A stretch of DNA of 37,177 nt from Candidatus Puniceispirillum sp. (GTDB taxonomy: Bacteria > Electryoneota > RPQS01 > DYHQ01): assembly GCA_020724065.1 (NCBI GenBank), contig DYHQ01000007.1, forward strand, positions 1-37,177. Direction: 5' to 3'. The notes under the pieces were generated by a model that worked only from the letters and a program-made list of their open reading frames with translations, was not told the origin of the DNA and ran no database searches. The position numbers and the translations under genes are program-made. Below, in pieces: positions 9,299-17,901 of this stretch (positions are counted from its first letter, which is position 1; each line of letters opens with the position of its first letter).

Positions 9299-10969
9299 CT
9301 ACCTTCCACTCTGGCTTTTCAGGCGATCTGTGGCTGCATCTAAAACCGGATCTCTGCCGGCTCGCACATCTTTCACTGTTGGACGAACTTCGATATCGGG
9401 CAAAACGCCGACACCGACAAACTCTTTGCCGTCGGGATAGAAGCAATGCGCTGTGCAGACGAACGCGTTGCCACCTCCCGGCAGGGAGAAGATGAGTGGC
9501 TGTCCGGTGGAGCCGCAGGTCGGCTCTCCGATGAGTGGGCCCCGATTCATCAGATCAAAGGCGACGCAAAAATCCTCCTCCGCCGAGCCGGTTCTTGCAC
9601 TAATGAGCACGGCCACCGATTCTGCAAAATACTTTGAGCCTTGCGGTGTCCAGAGGTCATGCGGCTCTTCGCGCCAACGCTCCGAACGCCCTTGCGCACG
9701 ATGGTAGGGACGATATTCGCGCGTCACCCAGCGTTCCATGTCAAAAGAATCCGCCGTCAAATACGAAAGCAATCGGAAACCGGTTCCGCTGTTGCCGCCG
9801 CCGTTTTCTCGAAGATCGAGAATGAGTGCGTCCGCCTTCTGTATTAACGGAAAGAGAGAATCGAACTGCGCTACTACACTCTCATTCGAGAATGTGTTGA
9901 CCGCCACATAGGCGATGTTGCCTCTGAGCATTTTGAACTCCACATCGGGAACCGGAATACTTTTCTTGAAAGGTGTGCGCGACAGTGTTCGCGTGAAAAT
10001 TCTGCCCTTCTCATCTTGCAGTTCGAGTTCGACGGGACTCACCTTCGCGCCATTGAGGAGCTGATAGGAGTAGAGCTGTTCGGCCAGTCCCTGGGGAGTC
10101 GAAGCCCTTCGATAGGGTGCAATTCGGGTGCTGGCATACTCTTTCACCGGCACACCATCAATGCGGAGGATTTCGAGGCCCGGCCGAATGCGTGTTTGGA
10201 CCAGACTATCGTCAAAGACTTTGGTGATGAGCACACGATCCTCGATAAGTCGGGTATGAATAGGTGGGCGGCCATAGACTTGATCATAGAGCGCTGGAGG
10301 CCAGTTGACCCCGGTATGCCCATCCTTCAGGTGGGCGCACATTTCCTGCAGCGCGCGATAGTATTCGAGCGTGCTCCGCGTCTGCCGGACTTTGGGCAAG
10401 AAAGCTACATAGAGACTATCCCAGTTTACCTCGAGCACGCGCTCGAAATAGACGAAGTTGTATTTGATTTCAGACCAGAGTTTCGAGAGCCCAGCCACCT
10501 TCTCATCATCACTCAGATTCTCTTCATAGGGCGTGTTAATGAAAGAATTCTCCCAGAATTCCTGCCGCCTTTTGACACTGGCAGCTATCTGCTTGTACCC
10601 CTCTGTGCTGCGAATGTTGTCCAAATCCGTATCGGACTCCATGTGCTTGAAGTCGCCATAGCCCGCCTCAACGGCCCCGCGCAGGAAGTCCACCGCTTTT
10701 TCTTTCTGGTCGAGCAGCGAGTATCCACAAGCCAAGTTGTAGAGCACAGCTTGCCAAGCCCAATCCATCTCTTGCGTCTTCGGGTAGGTCCGAAGTTCTT
10801 CGAGGATGGGAATTGCTTTGGTAAAGTCTCCTTGCTGCCAGAGCTCGCCCACTTGCTGAAGCTTGCTCTGGATCAATTTGGTCGAATCCAGAGGACTCGC
10901 CGATTGCTGTGCAAAGGCAAGTGAGATTGCCACGGCGAGGGTGAGAAGAGTTCCTACAATCCGTACCAC
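9299..10969 (-). CDS. Secreted TPR-containing S41 (C-terminal processing-like) peptidase
   Basis: The ORF track starts at 11044, but a GTG at 10969 is preferred. It has a good AGGAG site 8 bases upstream and directly yields a signal peptide (VRIVGTLLTLAVAISLAFAQ), whereas the longer form buries it. Residues about 30-125 of the mature region form a TPR-like helical segment (QQGDFTKAIPILEEL, LYNLACGYSLLDQKEKAVDFL). An N-terminal helical domain and a PDZ-like part (GLEILRIDGVPVKEY) follow. The S41 core has ILDLRENGGGN and a probable nucleophile in ARTGSAEEDF, and ends with GVGVLPDIEV. It should act in the periplasm or outside the cell on peptides. It lies 147 bases past hypB, and is probably unrelated to hydrogenase maturation. 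Confidence 0.82.
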   Translation of the reverse strand: MVRIVGTLLTLAVAISLAFAQQSASPLDSTKLIQSKLQQVGELWQQGDFTKAIPILEELRTYPKTQEMDWAWQAVLYNLACGYSLLDQKEKAVDFLRGAVEAGYGDFKHMESDTDLDNIRSTEGYKQIAASVKRRQEFWENSFINTPYEENLSDDEKVAGLSKLWSEIKYNFVYFERVLEVNWDSLYVAFLPKVRQTRSTLEYYRALQEMCAHLKDGHTGVNWPPALYDQVYGRPPIHTRLIEDRVLITKVFDDSLVQTRIRPGLEILRIDGVPVKEYASTRIAPYRRASTPQGLAEQLYSYQLLNGAKVSPVELELQDEKGRIFTRTLSRTPFKKSIPVPDVEFKMLRGNIAYVAVNTFSNESVVAQFDSLFPLIQKADALILDLRENGGGNSGTGFRLLSYLTADSFDMERWVTREYRPYHRAQGRSERWREEPHDLWTPQGSKYFAESVAVLISARTGSAEEDFCVAFDLMNRGPLIGEPTCGSTGQPLIFSLPGGGNAFVCTAHCFYPDGKEFVGVGVLPDIEVRPTVKDVRAGRDPVLDAATDRLKSQSGR

Positions 10970-11039
10970 GGGTTCGTCTCCTGAATCTTGAAAGACCGCT
11001 TCCTCACAGAATTGGATTCGTGAATTGGGATGGATGTTC

Positions 11040-11061
11040 CACATTGGAGGTGTCCAATGTG
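11040..11061. repeat. 9-bp perfect inverted repeat between hypB and the S41 peptidase gene
   Basis: CACATTGGA and TCCAATGTG (top strand) flank GGTG. The element lies in the 147-base gap after hypB and about 70 bases before the peptidase start. It could be an operator for the peptidase or a terminator of the hydrogenase operon. No T-run follows, so a terminator role is not well supported. Confidence 0.4.
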
Positions 11062-11116
11062 CACAGAATTTGGGAGAATCAGCGACTCGCCCAAGAGCTC
11101 TGTCTGCAAGCGACGG

Positions 11117-11782
11117 CTAACTCTGGCCGACGCGAGCACGAAGCAGCCATGCGATCCACTCGCTGAGGCCTTCACCCGTCTTTGCGGAAATGGGAAGGAC
11201 GGCGATATGTCCATTCGTTTTTCGGATATTGGTTTTCATGAGTTCAACATCCACTTCTAAATGCGGAGCGAGATCCATTTTGCTGAGCAAGCATAGATCG
11301 CATTCTCGGAACATCAAAGGATATTTCAGTGGTTTGTCCTCGCCTTCCGGCAAGGACAAGACGACCACTCGGCGGTTTTCACCGAGATAGAACTCGGCTG
11401 GGCAGACTAAGTTGCCGATATTCTCGATGAAGAGAAAGTCAATCGCAGAGAGATCGAGGTGTTTCAATGCCGCTTGCACGAGGTGCGAACCCAAATGGCA
11501 ATCTCCTCCGAAGGGCTCCGTGTTGGCTTGTACAACCGGAATGCCGAGAGGCTGCAAACGCTCGCTGTCAATCGTGGAAGTGATATCTCCTTCGATGACC
11601 GCACTTGAAAATCCGCGTTCTTTCAGTGCAGGAATCGTCTTTTGCAGCAGCATCGTTTTGCCGGAACCCGGAGAGCTCATGATGTTTACAACGAGGACTC
11701 CATGTTCGTCAAAAAGGGCGCGATTCTCTTGTGCGCGAAGGTTCGATTCCTCCAGGACATCACGAATGATCGGAATTTCCAT
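11117..11782 (-). CDS. hypB: Hydrogenase nickel incorporation GTPase HypB
   Basis: HypB is a SIMIBI-class GTPase that works with HypA to insert nickel into the [NiFe] hydrogenase active site. The Walker A motif SSPGSGKT (residues 36-43), the metal-site Cys95-His96 in GGDCHLG, the ENIGNLVCPAEF segment and a SKMDL G4-like motif are all visible. The length of 221 residues is normal. It lacks the N-terminal His-rich nickel-storage stretch present in some homologues. The start ATG lies 1 base after the hypA stop, with a GGAGGAG site inside the hypA end. It is the last gene of the cluster. HypB GTPases resemble urease UreG, but the operon context settles the identity. Confidence 0.95.
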   Translation of the reverse strand: MEIPIIRDVLEESNLRAQENRALFDEHGVLVVNIMSSPGSGKTMLLQKTIPALKERGFSSAVIEGDITSTIDSERLQPLGIPVVQANTEPFGGDCHLGSHLVQAALKHLDLSAIDFLFIENIGNLVCPAEFYLGENRRVVVLSLPEGEDKPLKYPLMFRECDLCLLSKMDLAPHLEVDVELMKTNIRKTNGHIAVLPISAKTGEGLSEWIAWLLRARVGQS

Positions 11783-11783
11783 T

Positions 11784-12143
11784 TCAATTCTCCTCCGCCT
11801 CTTGAACTGTCACACCGGTTAGCCGGATTCCTCGACCTCGCAAAATTTCCACATCACCTCCGCCACATCGCGGGCAGAGAAACAAGGGAAGCTCTACGCC
11901 AAATTCATAAGAACATCCGCGACAGCGACAGACCACTTCAATTTGGTCGATGTTCAACTTGGCGTTTGACAAGCCGCTGTTTCTTTTGATTGCATCAAAG
12001 ACAAAAATGAGCGTGTCAGGAATGACCGCGTCGAGCTGTCCAACTTGCACGCGGACCTCCGTCACGGAGGTCGTTGGAAGATTCTGCGGCAGCGATTTGC
12101 TGACGGATTTCACAATGCATTCGGCAATGTACAATTCATGCAT
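11784..12143 (-). CDS. hypA: Hydrogenase/urease nickel chaperone HypA
   Basis: HypA delivers nickel to the hydrogenase large subunit together with HypB. The ORF track begins 21 codons upstream (12206), but the correct start is the ATG at 12143. HypA proteins begin MHE, and the His2 side chain plus N-terminal amine bind nickel; here the protein starts MHELYIAE. Two Cys pairs for the structural zinc are present (CRCRGC and CPRC). The length of 119 residues is standard. It starts 7 bases after the hypE stop and abuts hypB. Confidence 0.95.
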   Translation of the reverse strand: MHELYIAECIVKSVSKSLPQNLPTTSVTEVRVQVGQLDAVIPDTLIFVFDAIKRNSGLSNAKLNIDQIEVVCRCRGCSYEFGVELPLFLCPRCGGGDVEILRGRGIRLTGVTVQEAEEN

Positions 12144-12150
12144 GTGTGCC

Positions 12151-13161
12151 CTAACAAATTCGTGGCAGCAGTTCTCCGGCGGGCCGGTGCAACCGCCGAA
12201 CTCCACCCGCCTCTGTCTTCATGCGAACGATTCCCATGCCACCGCCAATGATCTGACCGATAGTTGCCGCCGCGCGACCAAGCGGATGCGCGCGCAGAAG
12301 CTCGACAATGCGTTCCGCTTCGCCCGCGGCAATGACCATGACCACCTTACCTTCATTCGCGAGATGTAACGGGTCAAATCCCAAGAGTTCGCAAACGGCT
12401 CTCACAGGTTCTTGAACAGGAATCGCTGCCTCCCGAATGAAAATATCACAGCTTTGCGATTCGGCCAATTCGGTCAGGGCCGCTGCCAGGCCGCCACGCG
12501 TCGGATCGCGCATCCACTTGACGCCCTTTGATTCCTTCAGCACAGAGCCAATAAGCTCATGCAGAGAGGCGCAATCACTTTCAATCGTCGTCTGCAACGC
12601 CAACCCTTCGCGAGCGGCAAGGATGGCGATACCATGATCTCCAATGGTTCCTGAAATGACGACAGCGTCACCTTCTGTGAGTGGAGCCTTTGACAATCCA
12701 TGCCCGAGAGGGCACATACCGAGTCCTGCCGTATTGATGAAAATCCCGTCGCACTCGCCGCGCGGGACCACTTTCGTGTCGCCGGTGACGATTTCAACTT
12801 GAGCCGCACGCGCTGTCTGAGACATCGAAGTCACGATTCGTTCGAGAATCTGAATCGGAAAGCCCTCTTCGAGAATGAAACTCGCCGAAAGGTACAAAGG
12901 CTTTGCCCCCATGACAACAAGATCATTGATCGTCCCACAAACCGCAAGTTGACCGATATTGCCGCCAGGAAACTCGAGCGGCTTGACCACATAGGAGTCC
13001 GTCGTGAAAGCCAAGCGTTCTTCATTCAATTTCAGGATGGCTGCATCGGCAAGTGGGTTCAGCCGTGGGTTGGAAAATTGCTTGACGAAGAGCTCTTTGA
13101 TGAGGCGGTGCATGGCCTCGCCACCGGCCCCATGACTGAGCGTGATGATCTTATTGTCCAT
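12151..13161 (-). CDS. hypE: Hydrogenase maturation protein HypE (carbamoyl dehydratase)
   Basis: HypE accepts a carbamoyl group from HypF on its C-terminal cysteine and dehydrates it with ATP to a thiocyanate, the source of the active-site cyanide ligands. The AIR-synthase fold motifs are visible (LSHGAGGEAM, TTDSYVVKPLEFPGG, GDTKVV, RDPTRGGLA), and the protein ends in PRIC, the required terminal cysteine. The ORF track extends to 13353, but the ATG at 13161 gives the canonical start MDNKIITLSHGAGG and a usual length of 336 residues. It overlaps the hypD end by 11 bases, suggesting translational coupling. Confidence 0.95.
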   Translation of the reverse strand: MDNKIITLSHGAGGEAMHRLIKELFVKQFSNPRLNPLADAAILKLNEERLAFTTDSYVVKPLEFPGGNIGQLAVCGTINDLVVMGAKPLYLSASFILEEGFPIQILERIVTSMSQTARAAQVEIVTGDTKVVPRGECDGIFINTAGLGMCPLGHGLSKAPLTEGDAVVISGTIGDHGIAILAAREGLALQTTIESDCASLHELIGSVLKESKGVKWMRDPTRGGLAAALTELAESQSCDIFIREAAIPVQEPVRAVCELLGFDPLHLANEGKVVMVIAAGEAERIVELLRAHPLGRAAATIGQIIGGGMGIVRMKTEAGGVRRLHRPAGELLPRIC

Positions 13162-14248
13162 GATGTCCAGATGAGAACTGATAGACGGCTGAACATGCAC
13201 CTTCGGCGGATACCATGCAGGCTCCACGCGGCGTATCTGGCGTGCACACCGTCCCGAAGAGAGCACATTGGGTCGGATGAATCCGGCCGCGCAAGACATC
13301 CCCACATCGGCAAGCGGCATCTTCTTGCGTCGGCTCCACTTCGACGGAAACATTTTCTGCGTCCCATTGGGAGTAACTCGATCGCAGTTTGAGGCCGCTT
13401 TCTGGAATCACACCAAACCCTCTCCACGACATGTCGCACGGCTCGAACATTTCGCGAATGAGCTCTTGTGCGCGGACATTGCCCTGCTTCTGCACGACAC
13501 GCCGATATTGATTTTCAATCGAAGCGCGCTTCTCGGCAACTTGGCGGCAGAGCATCAAAATTGTCTCCATGAGGTCCACAGGTTCAAATCCGGAGACGAC
13601 ACAAGGAATGGAGAACTCTCGCGCGATGAATTCAAAGGCATGCCATCCGACAATCGTTGTCACATGACCGGGCAAAATCAAGCCGTCCACTTGGGCATCT
13701 GGTGCTGTGAAGAGGACGCGCAGCGCTTCGGGCATCGTTTTCAGTGCCGAAAGGAGAGAGAAGTTCTCAACTTTGTTTCGGAGGGCTTCCGCAATCGTGG
13801 CGGCAAGCGTGCATGCTGTGGTTTCAAAACCGATCCCCAAGAAGACGAGAGTGCGTTCTGAATGCGCTTTTGCCCATTCGAGAGCGTCCGCTGGTGAGTA
13901 AAATACGCGAACATCCGCTCCGCGAGCGCGCATATCCGCAAGCGACCTCGTTGAACCGGGCACGCGGATGAGATCGCCAAATGTGGCGATGGTCACATCA
14001 GGCAACATGGCCAGCGAAATAGCCCGATCAATAAAATCGTTTGAGGTCACGCATACCGGGCAACCCGGGCCCGAAATGAGTTTGATCTCCGGTGGAAGCA
14101 GATCGTGAAGCGCATAGCGGTAAATCGCCGCCGTATGCCCTCCGCAGACTTCCATGAGTTGCACAGGCTGGCTCAGATGAAGGTGTGCAGTTTCACGGGC
14201 GATTTGGCGCACCACATGGGCATCACGAAAGTAAGTTAGCGGTTCCAT
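13151..14248 (-). CDS. hypD: Hydrogenase maturation iron-sulfur protein HypD
   Basis: HypD carries a 4Fe-4S cluster and, with HypC, forms the scaffold on which the Fe(CN)2CO unit is assembled. Family motifs include MEVCGGHT, SGPGCPVCVT, FGIGFETT-like LGIGFETTAC, GFEP and a Cys-rich C-terminus (CRCGDVLRG, PTQCALFG, GACMVSAEGAC). The preferred start is MEPLTYFRDA at 14248 rather than the upstream ATG at 14335, because the longer version adds a Lys/Ser-rich stretch that simply reads through hypC in another frame. It overlaps hypC by 26 bases and hypE by 11. Confidence 0.94.
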   Translation of the reverse strand: MEPLTYFRDAHVVRQIARETAHLHLSQPVQLMEVCGGHTAAIYRYALHDLLPPEIKLISGPGCPVCVTSNDFIDRAISLAMLPDVTIATFGDLIRVPGSTRSLADMRARGADVRVFYSPADALEWAKAHSERTLVFLGIGFETTACTLAATIAEALRNKVENFSLLSALKTMPEALRVLFTAPDAQVDGLILPGHVTTIVGWHAFEFIAREFSIPCVVSGFEPVDLMETILMLCRQVAEKRASIENQYRRVVQKQGNVRAQELIREMFEPCDMSWRGFGVIPESGLKLRSSYSQWDAENVSVEVEPTQEDAACRCGDVLRGRIHPTQCALFGTVCTPDTPRGACMVSAEGACSAVYQFSSGHHGQ

Positions 14249-14468
14249 CGGTAGATTCTTCGCTGATTTCACGGAGGAGGTCGAGGGTTTCCTGAGCTTT
14301 CTCTTCATCGAGGATTTCGATGGCATATCCCGCATGGATGATCACATAATCTCCGATGCGCGCATCCGGAGTGAGCGTCAACATGATTTCTTTGCGCACG
14401 CCTCCGAGTTCGACGGTTCCGCGGACCCCCTGCACTTCGAGCAACTTCATAGGAATCGCAAGACACAT
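14223..14468 (-). CDS. hypC: Hydrogenase assembly chaperone HypC/HupF
   Basis: This 81-residue chaperone binds HypD and the hydrogenase large-subunit precursor and transfers the Fe(CN)2CO unit. The N-terminus MCLAIPMK contains the essential Cys2. The central GGVRKEIMLTL and GDYVIIHAGYAIEILDEEKA segments match the family. The ATG lies 3 bases after the hypF stop, with GAGAGG as ribosome binding site. Confidence 0.95.
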   Translation of the reverse strand: MCLAIPMKLLEVQGVRGTVELGGVRKEIMLTLTPDARIGDYVIIHAGYAIEILDEEKAQETLDLLREISEESTDGTANLLS

Positions 14469-14471
14469 GGC

Positions 14472-16781
14472 TTACCTCTCCTGCGCGTTGGCAACGACCG
14501 CCTGACCGAGCGACACTCCTCCATCATTCGCTGGCACCTGATGGTGTGAGAATACGCGGAATCGTCTCTCTGTCAATCGTTCCTCGAACGCGCTGACCAA
14601 GAAGGCATTTTGGAAGCAGCCACCGCCGAGAGCCACGGTTTCGAGGTGGTGTGACTCGCGGATCAGCTCGCACAGACGAATGAATCCGCCGACAATCGCT
14701 TCATGAAAACGCCGCGAAATGACCTTTTCGGAAATTCCCGTTTGGATATCTGACACCAGAGCGTGAAACATGGGTAATGGCGAGAGAATCCAGCGCCCCT
14801 CACTCTGATACACATCCATCGGGTAGGGTGGTTCCGGCACAGAGGAAATGCGTCCCTCAAGCAGCATCGCCGCTTGGCCTTCGTATTGATGCCGCATGCC
14901 GAAAAAGAGGATGGCGGCTACCGCATCAAAAAGCCGACCCAAACTCGATGTGAAAGGAAAGATTCTCCCCCGCAATTGCCGCTTCAATAGATTGTCCAGA
15001 GCTTGTTCACCGAGTTCCGACTCCAAATCTCGCATGAATTCCAGAGGGAGTCGAGTCATCTGTTCAGAGTAAGTCTCGTAGAGCCACGCCAGAGCCATGC
15101 GCCAGGGTTCCTGAGCGGCACGTTCTCCTCCCAGAAGTGGAACGGTCTGAAGGTGCGCCGCTCGCTCGAAAGAATGAAAACCTCCCACAAGCACTTCTCC
15201 GCCCCAAATCGTTTCATCGCTGCCGTAGCCCGTGCCGTCCAAGCAGAGTCCGATAGCGCGCTCCGTTGTCTCATTTTCAGCCAAGCAGGATGCCAAGTGC
15301 GCATGATGATGCTGCACTCGCACCAGGGGAATATTTCGTGCGGCACACCATGCGGTGGCCAAACGAGTCGTTGCATAATCGGGGTGAAGGTCGCAGGCGG
15401 CCAGCTCGATTTTCGCATTGAAAATGTGCAGAAAATGAGCGAGAGCGCTCTCTTGAGCCCTTATGGTGAGGTCGCTGTCCATGTCTCCGATGTGCTGTGA
15501 CAGAAGAGCGAAATCCTGCTTGCCCAGACAGAATGTATTTTTGAGTTGCGGCCCAAATGCGAGCGTGGGATGCCGAAAAGACTCGGGCACATGCACGGCG
15601 TGAGGAACATGACCTCGCGACCGCCGCCAGAGGCGCGCACTCCCCCCAACAACTTTCACAACGGAATCATCGGCAAAAATATGAATGGCTCGGTCATGAA
15701 GCAGTGCAGCATCGGCGATTTCGCGCATGCGACTCAGAGCGTCCCTCTGCTCATAGCAGATCGGCTCATCGCTCACATTGGCGCTGGTCATCACGAGCGG
15801 ACCGCCGTAACGGGAAAGCAATAACACATGGAGTGGGGAGTAGGGCAACAGCGCGCCCAGGTACAGGTTTTCCGGCGCGACAGAGTCAGCAATGATTGAG
15901 TTCGACTGCTTTCGCAATAAGACAATCGGCGAGCTTGATGATAGGAGATACGCAAGCTCTTTGTCCGAGACCTCGCAGTTCTCGCGCAGGCTTTCCACGC
16001 TGGGAAACATCAGAGCGAAGGGTTTTTCATCGCGATGCTTGCGCCTCCGGAGCTCGCGCACAAGTTCATCATCACGCGCATCGCAAGCGAGGTGAAATCC
16101 GCCAATACCTTGGATAAGAACGATCCGTCGGGATTTCAATGCTTCGACAGCTTGTGCAAGAGCATTGTTGCTGTCATTTGTGGATTGCCAGTAGCCTTCT
16201 TTGTTTGTGAGACATTGCAGCTTTGGCCCGCAGTCGGGACAAGCCACGGGTTGGGCATGAAAACGCCGGTCAGCGGGATCCTCATATTCAATGCGGCATC
16301 GCTCACACATGGCGAAATCGCGCATGGTTGTCAAAGGACGATCATACGGGACATCTTGGATGATTGTGAAACGCGGGCCACAGTTCGTGCAATTGATGAA
16401 GGGATAGTCGAATCGCCTATCATCGGCCTCTTCGAGTTCGCGCCAGCAGTCGGGGCACAGTGCCAGATCTGGAGACACTTGCGTGAATGCGTCCTCCAGA
16501 AGCTCGCTTTGAAGAATGCGAAAATCCAAAAAATTCGCGAGCGGCAGCTCAGTTTCGTTCAGCCTATCCACCTGCGAAGCCGGGGGCGCTTCGCGCATAA
16601 CGGACTCAAGGAATTGACGCAAGTGCTCTGGTGATCCCTCAATATGAATCAGAACACCTCTACTGTTGTTTTGCACCGTGCCGAGGAGGTTGAACTTGTG
16701 CGCGATATGATAGACGAAAGGGCGGAATCCCACGCCTTGCACCACCCCCGAGACATGAACTTGTAAGTGTCGAATATCCAT
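14472..16781 (-). CDS. hypF: Carbamoyltransferase HypF
   Basis: HypF makes carbamoyl-adenylate from carbamoyl phosphate and ATP and hands the carbamoyl group to HypE. All four parts are visible in order: acylphosphatase domain (GVVQGVGFRPFVY), two HypF zinc fingers (CPDCWRELEEADDRRFDYPF and the CERC/CPDCGP unit), a YrdC-like domain (LIQGIGGFHLACDA, PSVESLR) and a Kae1-like carbamoyltransferase (VQHHHAHLASC, LDGTGYG, LGGGCFQN). The ORF track starts at 16853, but MDIRHLQVHVSG at 16781 matches the family start and gives a normal 769 residues. A terminator-like hairpin lies just upstream, so hypFCDEAB may be partly uncoupled from the structural genes. Confidence 0.95.
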   Translation of the reverse strand: MDIRHLQVHVSGVVQGVGFRPFVYHIAHKFNLLGTVQNNSRGVLIHIEGSPEHLRQFLESVMREAPPASQVDRLNETELPLANFLDFRILQSELLEDAFTQVSPDLALCPDCWRELEEADDRRFDYPFINCTNCGPRFTIIQDVPYDRPLTTMRDFAMCERCRIEYEDPADRRFHAQPVACPDCGPKLQCLTNKEGYWQSTNDSNNALAQAVEALKSRRIVLIQGIGGFHLACDARDDELVRELRRRKHRDEKPFALMFPSVESLRENCEVSDKELAYLLSSSSPIVLLRKQSNSIIADSVAPENLYLGALLPYSPLHVLLLSRYGGPLVMTSANVSDEPICYEQRDALSRMREIADAALLHDRAIHIFADDSVVKVVGGSARLWRRSRGHVPHAVHVPESFRHPTLAFGPQLKNTFCLGKQDFALLSQHIGDMDSDLTIRAQESALAHFLHIFNAKIELAACDLHPDYATTRLATAWCAARNIPLVRVQHHHAHLASCLAENETTERAIGLCLDGTGYGSDETIWGGEVLVGGFHSFERAAHLQTVPLLGGERAAQEPWRMALAWLYETYSEQMTRLPLEFMRDLESELGEQALDNLLKRQLRGRIFPFTSSLGRLFDAVAAILFFGMRHQYEGQAAMLLEGRISSVPEPPYPMDVYQSEGRWILSPLPMFHALVSDIQTGISEKVISRRFHEAIVGGFIRLCELIRESHHLETVALGGGCFQNAFLVSAFEERLTERRFRVFSHHQVPANDGGVSLGQAVVANAQER

Positions 16782-16796
16782 CGTCCTATTAGACGA

Positions 16797-16822
16797 AAAG
16801 GCCTCGAGGATTCGAAGCCTTT
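16797..16822. terminator. Hairpin between the nickel permease gene and hypF
   Basis: On the minus strand AAAGGCTTCGA and TCGAGGCCTTT form an 11-bp stem with one possible G-U pair and an ATCC loop, followed by a short T-run (TTTTCG). It sits in the 101-base gap ahead of hypF and resembles a weak intrinsic terminator or attenuator. Confidence 0.45.
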
Positions 16823-16882
16823 GATAGATAGCCCAAAAAAATGTCTTATGCAAGCGACTTTGGATCTGTGCGAATCTCTATA

Positions 16883-17587
16883 TCAGAGCCCCAAGAACTG
16901 AATCCCCGCCCCGCACGCAGCCACCACACCTCCTGCCAAGGCATGAGAGTAGCGTTCCATGATGCCGAAGTTCACTTTCGCCAGTCCACGCACCGAGGTG
17001 TGAACCAGAGTCAGCATGGTCCCAATGGTGAACACGCCGAAAGTCAGGGCGACGGCGAACACATTCAAAGCGTTGGCGCGCGCCGCAGGAAACATGAGCA
17101 TGGGAATCAAAGGCTCGCAAGGGCCGAAGACGAAAATCGTGAAGATGATCCAGGGTGTAATGCTGACCTGGCTTTCATCATGGCTACCATGCGAATGTGC
17201 CAAGGCGCCGCCGGGATGTTTGTGAGTGAAGAGGCCGTGCGAGTGCGGGCGAGACGACATGTGCTTCATGGCACGGCGGACACCCCAGATCATGTACGCG
17301 ATTCCAAATCCAAATAACAGCCACCCGGCAATCTCAGCGCGAACGGATTCCAAAGCCGTGAGCCTCAGCAATTCCACGCCGAAGAGCAATCCAACCAAGC
17401 CAATCAACATAGAACTTGACACATGGCCGATACCACTCAGAAGAGTGATGATCATGGTCTGTCGGTTCGACCAGTTCCTCACTTTCGCCATCGCGATGAA
17501 AGGAACATAATGGTCGGGTCCCAGGAGCGTGTGCACAAAACCCAGTGTGGCGGCTGTGCCGAGAAGCAGTGGAAACTCGGTTGTCAT
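16883..17587 (-). CDS. Nickel permease-like membrane protein (UreH/NicO/TauE-like)
   Basis: This is probably an inner-membrane nickel importer feeding hydrogenase maturation. The preferred start (ATG at 17587, MTTEFPLLLG) overlaps the preceding stop as ATGA; the track's longer form to 17677 lies inside the neighbouring gene. The 234-residue protein has about six hydrophobic segments. In the first is HTLLGPDHYVPF, an H-x(4-5)-DH arrangement reminiscent of NiCoT/NicO and UreH nickel transporters. A cytoplasmic or periplasmic loop is rich in histidine (HSHGLFTHKH, HSHGSH), fitting metal binding. It lies between the maturation protease set and hypF. The alternative is a TauE/SafE-like anion exporter, but His content and context favour nickel. 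Confidence 0.78.
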   Translation of the reverse strand: MTTEFPLLLGTAATLGFVHTLLGPDHYVPFIAMAKVRNWSNRQTMIITLLSGIGHVSSSMLIGLVGLLFGVELLRLTALESVRAEIAGWLLFGFGIAYMIWGVRRAMKHMSSRPHSHGLFTHKHPGGALAHSHGSHDESQVSITPWIIFTIFVFGPCEPLIPMLMFPAARANALNVFAVALTFGVFTIGTMLTLVHTSVRGLAKVNFGIMERYSHALAGGVVAACGAGIQFLGL

Positions 17588-17901
17588 TTTCGTGTGTGGC
17601 TGGGATGAAAGGCGAATTCGCTCGCGGTCATCGAAGCGGGGACAGGATAGACACCCGCTCCGTGACAGAGCGGGCAAACGACTTTCTCGGTCTTTCGTAC
17701 CTCAATTCTGCCTGTGCCGTGACAGGCGTAGCATTCCTTTCCTCCGGCGCCAAATCCTTTGCCGTCACAGTAAGAGCATCGGTACTCGTGTTCGTCCATC
17801 ACACAGAGATTATCCGTCCAACCTCGCCCGCTGCACTCCGGGCATGTTTTGGGTTCTCCCTCGCCGGAGGGAGGCGGAGTAGGTCTTTTTTCAGTGATCA
17901 T
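17584..17901 (-). CDS. Stand-alone DnaJ-type zinc-finger protein
   Basis: This 105-residue protein carries four CxxCxGxG-type motifs (CPECSGRG, CSYCDGKG, CYACHGTG, CPLCHGAG). That is the arrangement of the central zinc-binding domain of DnaJ, with two zinc sites expected. There is no J domain and no C-terminal substrate domain. It overlaps the protease gene and the permease gene by 4 bases each (ATGA on both sides), so it is translated as part of the hydrogenase cluster. A role as an assembly or redox chaperone for the hydrogenase complex is inferred from position only. The protein could also be a small thiol/zinc-buffer protein. Confidence 0.85.
   Translation of the reverse strand: MITEKRPTPPPSGEGEPKTCPECSGRGWTDNLCVMDEHEYRCSYCDGKGFGAGGKECYACHGTGRIEVRKTEKVVCPLCHGAGVYPVPASMTASEFAFHPSHTRK

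Noticed and set aside
10016-10924. 302-codon plus-strand ORF
   Set aside because: It is antisense to the S41 peptidase gene; the peptidase frame has the domains, the signal peptide and the ribosome site.
11740-11750. GGTTCGATTCC, identical to a tRNA T-arm sequence
   Set aside because: It lies within the conserved coding sequence of hypB and no acceptor stem or anticodon arm can be drawn around it on either strand.
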